A stretch of 64,000 nt of DNA from Dactylis glomerata. Its lineage: Eukaryota > Streptophyta > Magnoliopsida > Poales > Poaceae. This document shows positions 44,670-55,052 of this stretch, one piece after another. The DNA lies in the NCBI GenBank assembly GCA_007115705.1, contig QXEO01000722.1:680098-744097 (forward strand), given 5' to 3'. Under the pieces are notes generated by a model, which did no database searches, was not told the DNA's origin, and saw only the letters and a program-made list of their open reading frames with translations. Both the position numbers and the translations under genes were made by a program. Within the stretch, counting starts at the first letter, position 1; every line of letters starts with the position of its first letter.

Positions 44670-45202
44670 AGCCCAATTTCAGGACTCCGCCAAGATGAGA
44701 GAAGCTCGTTGCTGATTGGCACGCCAGGACGACCTACGATATGAAATAATTTAGTCTAAGGTTGTGTCAGCAATTTACATATCTGCTTATGTTATTCTGT
44801 GTGCTAGGTCATGTTATGGGCCACTTAGAATTATTTGTGTTTTGGGTTTGGGCCTGTCCAAGCCCAATAGTTTTCTAGCCATCTATATAAGGAGGCCAGC
44901 CGTCTAGGGTTTAGGGAGTTCAGTTGTTTAGTCAAAAACCATCGTGTGCTCCACCGTGTATCATCCCTCCGGGGAAACGGCGCTGCCGTGTTATATAATA
45001 AAGATTGCTGCGAGGGTTCTTGTGTCATCAAGGATTATCGAGCTGTGGTTTGAGGCGTGGTGATCTTCATCACGTTGCTTGCTGGATTTGTTCCTCTTCT
45101 TCAGGTGACGTTCTTCACGTTATTGGAAGATTATTTATCCGGGTTGACTCGCTGTGAAAGATCGGGACAAAACTCATAGGATCACCGGTGTGATCCTTAT
45201 CA
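44644..45202 (+). repeat. element D 3' LTR
   Basis: 559 bp; ends CTTATCA, followed by CTTCT. TATA box TATATAA at 44884-44890. Confidence 0.92.
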
Positions 45203-47402
45203 CTTCTTCTCCTCCATGGCCGCAGTCATTGGCCATCTCGGCCATGACTTGCTATGCCAGGCACACTGGCCTTGCTCTGTGGTGTTGTTAGCCAGTGCTT
45301 GTTTGATGATGGATTCAGTTAGCTGCTATTGATGCTCAATCATGTTGTGAATCAGCTGTGCCTGTAACCCTCTGTCAGTTTAGTTAACTGATAGAGGTGT
45401 AAGTCTGAATCCTGCTTTGTTGCAAGGTTCAGTTATGAACTGTTATAACTGAATATGATTCCTAGCTAGTATGGCTGGGCAGATGATTTAGACTATACCC
45501 ACTGATTTGATTGTTAGTTTGATAACTGTGCTGTGTTGAGGTGCATGGCCAGTGTGGTCATGTGCCTAGCAACACCTGTTGTTGCAAAAATCCTAGTGAA
45601 GCTTTCAAGCTTCAACCAGAGATGTTGATCTGTAGCTAAGGTTAGGGTTGTGGGGCAATTTTTTCTGTACTTGTGCCTACCCTAACCTACTGTGACTGAG
45701 TTGGTGAAACTTGCCCCTGTTATCTAGCCAGTGATGCTGGTCTAAGGCCAATATTAGTATTTGTGATGCATTTCTTGTATTTGTATCTAGTGCTAATCCA
45801 AAAGCTATTGCTGGCAGTGGCTGTGTGGCTGAGGTGCATGTCCATTTTGGACATGTGCCCAACAGCTAATTTTTGTAGAGGCTAGCTTTTGGTGAAACTT
45901 GCCCCTAGATTAGGCATGTGATGCTGGTCTGAGGCCAAATTCAAAGTAGTGAGGTGCTTTACTTGTTTTAGTACCCTCTACTGTAAACTTGAACTAATGC
46001 TGGCAGTGCTTGTGTGGTTGAGGTGCATGTCCAACAGGACATGTGCCAGCACAAGCCTGCCATGTGTGGGTTCATCTGTTGCTTCTCTAAGTATGCCAAT
46101 GAAGCACATGCTGAGGCTTGGTTATTGGTTTTGGTTCTGATTTACTAAAGTATTTATGAGCCCGAGGATGATTTATGCAAAGCATCTCTTTGCATAACTG
46201 AGGGAAATCATTCCCCTGCCATCCATGCACAAAACTATGAACTAGCATAAAATCTTATATGATGTGCTAAAGGTCAACCTGATGGTTGCAGATGGTTGGT
46301 GATCTTGCTCTTGGGTATGGTTTGCTGTTGAGGATGCTTGGCTACTTTTATTGATCTGCCCTCCACCTACTGGATTAGTTCCTGCCTGCTTGCTCTTCAC
46401 CTCCTGGGTAAGCCCTGCCTGCTTGCTCTTCACCTCCTGGGTGAGCTCCGGCCTGCTTCTTATCCTTCTCCTCCTGAGATGGATCTTGAGCTTCAGGTAT
46501 CCATTACCATGGCCTTGCTGGTGGTGTGTTGGTATGGATGAGAGAACCGTGGTGTGTTCTCCTGGTGGTTTTGTGAATGGTTGCTTCTGTGAGTTGAGCA
46601 GGGCTGTGCTTATCCTGCCCTGGTCGAGTGCTCCTGGTGTGGGTGTGCTGATGTGCTTGCATGCTTTCCAGCAACCAGCTCCCTAGGTTGAGTTGCTTGT
46701 GAGCAGCTTGCTGTGGCTGCCTCTGTCTCCCTGATCCGTTGGGCTTTTCCCCACTGACTTAAGTGCTTAGCTGTGATATTTACTGGTGGGCTAAACTGAT
46801 TGTGAACAGATACTAACCTTGATTAAGGCATTAACTCAATGATGAGAAATGGCAATATACTATTGCCAGAATCTGAGAATACTAAACTTTAATTCTTTCT
46901 TTTTGTTTTTAATTTGTTTTTGCAGGTTACAGATTAAGAAGACTTGGATGGTGAAGAACTTCAAGACTTAGTTTAGGAATAGTTTACCTTTTCATAATTT
47001 TTAATTTTTAATCTTTTTCTTGTTTATTTAAGGATAATGTAAAGACATTGTATTATTGTATTCAATTAATAAAATATGATTTCAGTTTATTTCATATTCT
47101 TTTACAAGTTTTATTTCCAACTCAATTAAGTTGAGTTGATTATCTATAATTGTTTATTGTACTTATTAATTCTATAATTGTAATTATTCAATATTATCCA
47201 AAACTCTTAAACGAATAACATCAAGAGATCATCACTAAGCCCATAGCAATCCAGATAACATCTACCACTACATGTTATCGAGATAGAGACTTTGCTCACT
47301 CCGGTTTTTGAATTTGCAAAAAAAAATCCAGATTTTAGGATGCATGAATGCACATAAACCCTAATTCTACCCTTCGTTTTACCTAAACGCTGGGACATTA
47401 CA

Positions 47403-47420
47403 GTGACAGGGAGCACTTAC
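47403..47420 (-). other. start of an intron interrupted by element E
   Basis: The minus strand reads GTAAGTGCTCCCTGTCAC and then meets the E LTR. GTAAGT is a consensus 5' splice site. GTGAC (47403-47407) is the candidate E target duplication; its partner is lost. Confidence 0.5.
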
Positions 47421-47505
47421 CCGCATACTTTAGCCGATGAGAGCGGAGGATCATTGCCGGTGAGGGCATTTCGTCACCGGAGATAGGAGGGGAGGGTTTC
47501 TCCAT
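47421..47505 (-). CDS. putative first coding exon of a host gene
   Basis: ATG at 47503-47505 on the minus strand starts 28 codons and one base (MEKPSPPISGDEMPSPAMIL and on), ending exactly at a GTAAGT donor at 47420-47415. The sequence is GC-rich, not repeated elsewhere in the window, and lies between the E retrotransposon and unique upstream DNA. I do not recognise the protein. It is on the same strand as the B3 exon at the other side of the nest. The exon ends in phase 1, while the B3 exon reads as phase 0, so they cannot be spliced directly in frame. A first exon of an unrelated gene is equally possible, and a chance ATG-GT pair cannot be excluded. Confidence 0.4.
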
Positions 47506-47882
47506 CGTGAGGCAGGGAAGGGGGAGTGGATTTGGGACAAGTGGTGGAACAGTGGGAGGGAGGTATCTAAGCGGTGGACGGAGCATGTTCCCATGCGGCA
47601 GCTTACCCAACAATGCTACACTGACGGACGCCTTCTACAGAATGCACCTACGGACTCACAACAGCCGGGCAAAACATGAGAACGTGGGCCGATTTTTTAG
47701 ATCGAGTCCTGAACTGAACCAACCGGCTATGTACGTAGATGACGAGTCAGACCACAGATAAGGCAGAATAGAAACATTCCAAAAGCACTACACGGGGCTG
47801 GGTCGAGTGAGACAGAAAAGTGAATATCTGCCAAGGCCGAGCTGTCAGTGAGGACACTGAGATATTTCTAAAATTTGGATGT
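47506..47882 (-). other. unique upstream sequence of the putative first exon
   Basis: GC-rich near the exon, then mixed. If the exon is real, this holds its 5' UTR and promoter. I could not identify a confident TATA box or repeat. Confidence 0.35.
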
Positions 47883-48572
47883 TTTATAAAAAGAAATTAC
47901 ACTTTTTTGTCCTCCAACTGTGCTTAAATTGGACTTGTAGTCCTAAATTTTCCATTTGGTCCAAACTAGACCTTGAACTTTCCTAAATCGATCTTATCAC
48001 ATTTGTTTGATTATATTTTGTCACATTGTTAATAAAAGTTGAAGATCTATCATACTAGACTGAACCATGACGAACCTACTTGACCACATCCAACTAATAT
48101 CTCAATCCCATAGTCAAATCCCCCCCACCCAAAAAATGGTTCACAAACTACGGTGGAGCAGCTTTCTGGCTCGACGACATTGTGTCCTCACATTCCCGCT
48201 TTTTAGGCTATTATTTTTTTGCATGTGAATTTAGTGGCTTTGTCAGCTCTAGGACAATTGCGGTGTTCAGTGATATAAAGGGCAACGGCGTCTTTGCAAG
48301 GGAGGAAGCAAGAGGGGGAAGACACAAGATCACAGAATCACGAGAAAGATCACATGTGGTTTCCCTAGGCGTTCGGTTCAACCATCCATCTGTAACCCAG
48401 AAAAATATGTGGGTTTTAAAAAACAAGTGTCAACATCAATAAAAAAATTAGGGAAACCATGATATGATCGATTTAAGAAGTTCAGGGCATGTTTTAAACC
48501 TACCGAAAGTTTAAGACACAAGGTGAACTTTAAGCAAAGTTTGAGGATGAAAAGTAGAATTCTTTAAAAAAA
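47883..48572. mobile_element. fold-back element with long imperfect terminal inverted repeats
   Basis: The left 115 bp or so (AAAGAAATTACACTTTTTTG onward, to AAATCGATCTTATCA near 48000) match the reverse complement of the right 115 bp (near 48460-48572) with about 70 percent identity by eye. Shared blocks include TCCTC.AACT.TGCTTAAA and TAAATCGATC.TATCA. The middle (about 450 bp) has one short plus ORF (48182-48442) with no recognised domain. Long TIRs around non-transposase DNA suggest a Mutator-like or fold-back non-autonomous element. I could not fix a target duplication. Confidence 0.5.
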
Positions 48573-49330
48573 CTAGTCCAGCCAATCGCGTCGCAGAACC
48601 AGCCTCTCACTGAAGGCAAGACACGATCCAATGGCAACCATGCATCGGGCGCTAGGGTTTGATCCAATGGTCCCAATTGGCCGTTAGGGTTAGGATATGC
48701 TCTGTGAGTTTTTGTCGGGGTTAGAGGGCGGTATATTCATGAAAAATCCTTCACAAAACTGAGCTACCTCAAATGAGGATGCATGGGTTTCAAGGGAAAT
48801 GGGCTTGGGGTTTGGGTTCTGAAAAGGAAAACTTTTGAAACTTGGCCTCATATTTGACCGGGTTGTGCATATCCAATTTCCAGTAACTTTTGTAACTATG
48901 GTTTTGTGGACTGCCACAAAAAAAATTGATTTTCATTTTATCGCTGCATGGGAAGGTCCGAAGGGGTGATTTAATACAAAGGGTAGGGTGCAGAACGACA
49001 CCACTCCAAAAAGGTATGAGACCTTTGAATGATGGTCATACTTTTGGTTTCATCGAATTTCTTGATGCGTTTGCATATATTGCGTTTAATTTTGGACATT
49101 CGAATGTTTAAATTCAAATTTTAAATATGGGTACATCGAATAAACATCAAAGATTTTGGAAGAAAATACCCGGCGGTGTGGAACCCTGAAAACAATGAAA
49201 CAATTGAGTGCACCGTCAACCTTGGCACTCTCGGTGCCCACCGCTGGCTTGACCTAGATTTGAGGATGGGCTCGTGGAGAGAGGATCGTCTTACCACTAT
49301 GTGAAGACCTTTATCTATTAAATAAATTGG
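48573..49330. repeat. dispersed repeat, copy 1
   Basis: It starts ACTAGTCCAGCCAATC and is collinear with 50187-51110 through several landmarks: AACCAGCCTCTCAC, TTCATGAAAAA.CCTTCA, GGTTGTGCATATCC, TTTTGTGG.CTGCCACAAAAA, and GGGTGCAGAACG.CACCACTCC. No coding capacity is recognised. The class is unknown. Confidence 0.6.
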
Positions 49331-50186
49331 AAGATCAAAATTTCTCATGGGAAGTACATATGTAACATAAGGTAACTCGACGCATGATAATTTCAGTTTT
49401 TAACCCTTCTTTTCATTTCAAACATTCAATTCAAATTAACTTGAGGGTAGCCACCATCCACTGACGAACACACATGTTGTGCTATCCTGACACTATTAAA
49501 ATGGAAAAATTTCATTTGTGTCAAAACAAAGCTTGACAGTATTATTGTAAATGTTCTTTGTCGTGACAAGATGCACATGTTAGCGAGGTTTAGGCACATT
49601 ATTATCAATTAGTATGCTTGTGTTTTATGGAGGGAGAAAATGCTCTAATGTGCCCTAGAAGGGTTCTATGCAGAATGCATGATGTGAAACATAAAAACTG
49701 TAGACCTTTGTAATGGCCATGCAAGAAAATTAGCTGAATTTGAATTGAACCAAAGTCTTGCTGGCCTCTGTTCCCAATATACTTGATCCAACGGCTGAGC
49801 TCTCTTGGATTCGCTATGCACATGCCAGCAAAGGAAGTTTCTAGAGTCGGGGTCTCTCTTTCTCTCCTATACAACAGCTCCCTTGGAAGGGTGGAAGCGG
49901 CGCGGAGTAATATTCTTGGCATGGCAACCAAGCTCGGCTGACTTTTTTGGTCACTTTCACACAACAAGGTTCAACCGAGGCTTCATAAAGTCTACAGTAA
50001 GAAATGATCCCTCGCTAGAGGATAGAGTGATCGTACGTATCAGAGATAGGTATGAAGCAGCTGCATCTTCTAGTGGATGGTGAGGTGGGCCTGGTGGTGC
50101 CTTGTGCACGACAAATCTTATTTTTTAGATGCGGCCTACCTTTGATGTTCTTTCCATCACCAAACTTCAACACCCTTGGATGCTTA
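49331..50186. other. unclassified sequence between the two repeat copies
   Basis: Mixed composition, no LTR, TIR or primer site seen. A minus ORF at 49605-49967 (120 codons) has no recognisable motif and no supporting context. I see nothing I can support here. Confidence 0.3.
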
Positions 50187-51110
50187 AAACTAGTCCAGCC
50201 AATCATGTCACAGAACTAGCCTCTCGCAGATCGGGAACCAGCCTCTCACCAAAGGCCTTCTAGAAGGCTCGATCCAACGGCAGTCATTGGGCGATAGGAT
50301 TTGATCTGATGGTCACAATCAAGCTATAGGATTAGGAGATGCCCGGGGGTGGGGGAGGGAGGTTACCGGGGTTTTGAGGCAGTCAAACGGGTTTTCTGAG
50401 GTTTGACCAACATTTAAACAAGCATAACTAATTCCAGAAAAATCTGAAAAATACAAATCCTACGCACATCGTCGTCTTATGTGACCTAGTTACGAGAAAA
50501 AAAATAAGAACCATGGTCCACGGGCATTTTCATGAAAAAGCCTTCAAATAAGTGAGCTACCATGAATGAGATTGCTTGGATTTCACGGGAAATTACATAC
50601 GGTTTTGGATTTTTAAAAGGCAAACTTTCAAATCATGGCCCCATATTTGGCAGGATTGTGCATATCCCCATTTCCAACAACTTTTGCAACTATGGTTTTG
50701 TGGGCTGCCACAAAAAATGGATTTTTATTTTATCAATGCATGGGAGATTTTCTGTGAAGTGGCTACAAATTAAGGGCAGGGTGCAGAACGGCACCACTCC
50801 AATTTTTCAAAAGGTACGGGACCTTGAAGAATGGCCATAACTGCGTTTTTTGGACATTTGGATGATGTTTGAATCCAAATTTGAACTATGGGTATTCAAA
50901 TACACTTCAAACTTTTTGGGGGAAATACCCGCCTCAAGGTGTGGAACCCCAGAAACCATGCATGTCAGATTGGAGTGCACCATCCACCTTGGCACACTCA
51001 GGGCCCACCACCGACTTGACCTTTATTTTAAGCGAGAGGGCAGGGTGTAGAATGGCACCACTCCAGTCTTCAAAGGTACAGGGCCTTGAAGAATGGACAT
51101 ACCTGAGGTG
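50187..51110. repeat. dispersed repeat, copy 2, with an extra partial unit
   Basis: Collinear with 48573-49330 but more than 150 bp longer. The segment AGGGTGCAGAACGGCACCACTCC at 50778-50800 recurs as AGGGTGTAGAATGGCACCACTCC at 51042-51064 with following ...CCTTGAAGAATGG.CAT, so part of the unit is tandemly repeated. Confidence 0.6.
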
Positions 51111-51174
51111 ACATCAATTTTCTTGGTGTGCATGCATATATTGCATTTTTGGACATTTGGATGATGTTTGGGTT

Positions 51175-54100
51175 GCTTTTATTCTGAAAACTATGCCCGT
51201 CAGTCTTCATAGGTTGATTAGAGCTTCGATGGGCTCCTTTCCTATTGTGTTCGTAGCTCCTTCCCGGAACAGGGAGTATTCAGATACTTTCTTACACTCT
51301 GCAGAGGTGGTCACTTGTACCCATAAGAGATCAAAGCCTTGCTGCACATCCGAGTCATGAGCTCGTCCACATTTCCTTTGTGTGGGGCTAGTCGATGATC
51401 CAAGCCAATCATTGTTCTTCTCCGGGACCCTGCCGACCCACCCTTTTGTAAGTCCACCCGCACCTATACCACATATGTAGACCGTTTGGCGCACTGGTCC
51501 GCACCTTTACACTATGGGCTCCACCACATAGGCAGACCGTTCTGGACCCCGTCGTGCCCGCACCTATACATTATGGGTAGACCGTTCTGGGTGACCCTTA
51601 CAATCCATCGTAGACCACCATACTGTGGAGCATTTAGGGGTTCCACCTCACCTATTGCTCCCCCGGCTGACAACAACTACAACCTGGCTTGTCCTTTGTG
51701 GACCTAGTATTGTGGAATATTTATGGGGATTCCGCCCTCTTGTTGCCCCCAGCAGGATGCCAATAGCTATGGTAAGGCGCATCCATTTATATGTGAGAGG
51801 AAAAAGATATAGCTGACTTCTCCATCCATTCCAGATCTTATGGTTGACCATTATTTACAGCGCTAGAATCACTGGCGACATTGGTTATTAATCCTAGGTG
51901 AACATTCCAATTGTAGTGGGACCTCCACCATACTCATACCATGGTCCCACTGCCCACCATCCTAGGGCAACAACCATTCCGGTTGAAACCACTACTTCAT
52001 ATTAATTATGAGAAGGGAACCCTTTGCTTTTAAATGCAGTAGTAATACCACAGGTATATATTTGAAAGTAATTTGATAAAAATACTCAAGAGGTATGAGC
52101 AAGAGCAAACTTGCCTTTTTGACTGCAAGATTATGCAAGTCAAGGCCTTTGATACGAAAGAAATTCCAATTCTGAAATAGCAATCATCATCCGGTAGGGA
52201 TGATGTTAGAAATCTGCAGCATGATATGCATAATATATGCTATGCATCGCTCTAAGCGTAACCTAACCCCGATGATTTGTTATCATTGAGTTATGGTGAT
52301 TTATTTCTGATGTGTTGCACTTTTAGAATAGGTCCTCAAACAAGATTATTAATAGGGTTTTAGGTTAGCATGGAATTGTTCCATAACTTAATAGCATTGC
52401 ATAATAATGTGATTGCACCCAATTTCTTATTATTGGCACACTTAAGAACATTCATCTACTACAAATCTTATTAGAGGCATTTTAATGTTTACTTGTTATA
52501 TTCTTCAAAAGAATAACTTTTGAAGAACATTCTATTCTTGAAAAAGGTAATTAGTATTTAACTCATTTTAAGTGATCACAATTATTTTTAGGAATTTGGG
52601 TTAATTAATAGAACCTAATTCTTCTTGTTATAAGTTTCTAGGTTTTTACTTATAATGTTAAAGGAATTGACTTAATCACTCCTTATGGTTGAATTGAGCA
52701 CTTAGAGCTAATTACTTATTTACTGAATGAAAGTTAAGAAATATCCTGAAATACAAGTTACTATTTATTTATTGATGTTCTCCATAATTTTAGTAATTTA
52801 AAATTATCTATGGAAAATAACTCCAGTGTTATAAGTGCTAATGGGAAAGTTGAAATTAAGATCCTATAATAATGAAGTGGTAACTACAATAAGGTTGTTT
52901 TAGTGTAAGAATATTTACTACATATTTAGAGAAATGATTTGATTCCTAAATTTGATTCCAATTCATATTGAGAAACAGTACTTACGCATGTTTGATAATT
53001 TCCCTCACTATTATTTCACACAAGTATGCAATATTGTAATCTAAATAGACAGATTTCATTTTTCTGAACATTTTGATATATTATTTGTATTTTTCTGATT
53101 TAAATTGAAATAGCTATGATGTTTCTAATTTTGAGCTATTTTCTGGAATTTCTAAATAAGACATATACTTTTTGTACCGAACCGGTATAACCCTAGACAT
53201 TGACAGGTGGGGTCATTGCCCAGTCAGCTGTGTGAAGACTGAGTCAAAGACTGACAAGTGGGCCGTGGGCCTGGGCAGTGCCATGTTGGCGTGGACTGGT
53301 CAAACAAGTTGACTGGCCATGGGAACTCACCGCCAGAGAGGTGGTGAACGGCGGCGGTGGCGTTTTGAGGCACCCGCAGATGAGCGAGTTATTTAGTTCG
53401 AACCGAGATTCCATTCTGAGCAATAGGTAGCGGCACCCCAAGTTTTTGTTACCAGTGTGACACCGACGATGACAAACTGCGGTGGCGCTCCCCGACCCTC
53501 AACGAAAATCCAATACCGACCACAAAAGGATGCAATAGACGGGTCTAAAGACGCGCAACCTCGCCATGGACGTGACGGTATGCTCGATGGGGACGTAGCT
53601 GGCCAGAGTTGAACTTGATTGAGAAAAATCCGACGATAACCAATGAAAGGGAATGACAAAATTAGCCCAACTCTTAGCTCCCCTGGACGCTGAACTCCTC
53701 CTGGACGATGAAGAACTTGAGACGCTTCTCCCTAGTCATTCAATGAGCTCTGGGGTGATTCCAATCAGCGACGTGAAGAGGAACTCCGGTGAGGTCTTGC
53801 AGTGGATTACGGAGAGCAGAGAGGATTAGAGAGAGGTTGAGAGAGAAGAGAGGCATTAGGGTTTCTTGGTGATCATCCCAGAGGATTTATAGAGCTCAGC
53901 ATGACCGGTATTGCTGTCACGGCGGCCACCATGGTCGAGATGCATCGGCATCGGGGACCTCGTCCTAGGCGCGGATCTTGGCGCTGCACTAGCCAGTAGA
54001 CGTGGGCGGATTAGGACGAAGACATGGTGCTCAACAAATATCTGGGGGTCGTCGAAGACGGCGTCGATATGGAGGTCACCGGCGGCGTGTCGGGCATGCG

Positions 54101-54240
54101 GAGGAAGAAGAAAGAAGATGGCCTTCTCCACTGCATGGGCCCCGCATGTTGGTCTCGTACCGAAGTGGTACGCTGGCCAAGCTCCGGATGGACTGGCTAG
54201 CTGGATGGCTTGATGGGCTTCAGCCCCTTGTCTGAGTCCC
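51175..54240 (-). repeat. decayed relative of the element E LTR
   Basis: From 51175 the sequence follows the E LTR in the same order with many differences: AAAACTATGCCCG.CAG, GCAGCTCCTTCCCGGAAC, ACACTCTGCAGAGGTG, AAGAGATCAAAGCCTT, ACATTGGTTATTA..TCCTAGG, ACCATGGT..CACCTGCC, AGAGGTATGAGCAAGA..AAACTTGCCTT. After 52.2 kb it becomes AT-rich and then GC-rich as E does, but alignment by eye is lost. A minus-strand TATA box (CTATAAATCC) lies near 53883-53892, followed by a CTCTCT-rich leader. ORFs at 53393-53659 and 53856-54131 have no recognised domain. Homology is confident to about 52.2 kb and inferred beyond that. Confidence 0.55.
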
Positions 54241-55052
54241 TTTTTTTAGCTTCTTTTCTTTTTCCATTTTTCTGTTTTCAGATTTGGATTCTATTTGAAT
54301 TTGTGTTCTGTTATGGATGATTTTGAGTTTAGGAATTCTTATAAAATATGACTATGATTCTACTGATTCATCTATTGTATTGAAAATATTTTGTATATGC
54401 ATTTACATGAATTAATTTTAAATATGGTTAGGGTTTTATTGGGAATCTTAATAGACACAATTCAAATACCCTTGTATTTGAGTTTTCCAAATACTATGCT
54501 AAGGACTTGGTGACACCTAATGTGTTATAGAACACTAGTTTTGTATTCCTTTGTAAGCAAACAAGGGACTAAGATTGTTACTTAGTATTTGTTAATAATT
54601 GAATTAGGGTTTCTTATAAGAAAACTTGCAAGGATTTATGAATAGCTTCTTGTTTATTTACTTTGATGATTTAAGGACAGATCATATATCTTTATAGTAA
54701 AAAACTATATGTTTATCATTAGGATCTTAGTACACCTTATTATATGTGTTTGTTGGTCATTAGGGAAAGAGTTTAGACATAGGTTTTACTTATGGCCGCC
54801 AATGGATGCATAGGTAGAATTGGACTAGAGAGTAGAGTTTCAGATGGATGATTGAAAGATATGGATTTTAATGAAATGATAATATTTTCATTAGAAGACA
54901 ATGATTACACCAAAGATACGGTTAGTGTGATATAGGCCTTATCTAAATAGGAATTGGGGTTTAGGCTAGGGATCTCCTCTACTTACATCAAGTAGCTTTG
55001 CCTATTGTAAACTTGCATATGCACCAAGGTTCTCTATGGCTCACCATAAGAA
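54241..55052. other. AT-rich sequence, unclassified
   Basis: Very AT-rich, with no ORF above 60 codons and no repeat ends recognised. It may be the continuation of the E-like remnant into which copia element I inserted. Confidence 0.35.

Larger units (their letters stand above)
41701..45202 (+). mobile_element. element D: non-autonomous gag-protease element, sister of C
   Basis: 3502 bp with two 559-bp LTRs, primer site, polypurine tract and perfect CTTCT duplications (41696-41700, 45203-45207); the empty site is visible in the left E LTR near 34476-34482. LTRs differ at about 7 positions by hand count, so it is among the youngest insertions here. It encodes gag and protease-like proteins only. 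LTR and protein are close to C, but the gag N-terminal half is clearly different. Confidence 0.92.
32316..47402 (-). mobile_element. element E: gag-protease element with LTRs of about 4.75 kb (contains D)
   Basis: A minus-strand element with the 3' LTR at 32316-36681 (left end lost), interior 36682-39145, and 5' LTR 39146-47402 interrupted by D. The primer site is TGGTATCAGAG and the polypurine tract is AAGGGGGAAAGAC. The intact LTR without D and one CTTCT copy is about 4.75 kb, so LTRs make up about four fifths of the element. The interior encodes only gag and protease in a frame with stops. The architecture recalls large non-autonomous cereal elements such as Sukkula-type LARDs, but it does carry a gag relic. 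Its right end falls 18 bp inside a splice-donor-flanked intron; the left end was removed. Confidence 0.82.
39146..47402 (-). repeat. element E 5' LTR, complete but split by D
   Basis: Plus-strand ends are TGGTGACCCAGCATACC and CGCTGGGACATTACA. Segments 39146-41700 and 45208-47402 together give about 4.75 kb and align with 32316-36681. The same GTGTTTTACCCAAGACTT triplicate occurs at 40708-40790. Confidence 0.85.

Noticed and set aside
762..47421. Direct in-frame splice of the exon at 47421-47505 to the B3 exon
   Set aside because: The phases do not match (1 versus 0), and the direct join meets a stop within about a dozen codons. Only the weaker idea of a shared gene with a missing exon is kept.
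49605..49967. 120-codon minus ORF
   Set aside because: No motif, no splice or promoter context, composition typical of chance.
51486..51660. GTAGACCGTTCTGG-type repeats near 51.5 kb as a regulatory array
   Set aside because: Few, irregular units inside the decayed LTR; no support beyond local duplication.
53393..54131. Minus ORFs in the E-like remnant as a host gene
   Set aside because: No recognisable domain, stops between the pieces, and they lie in a repeat-derived region.
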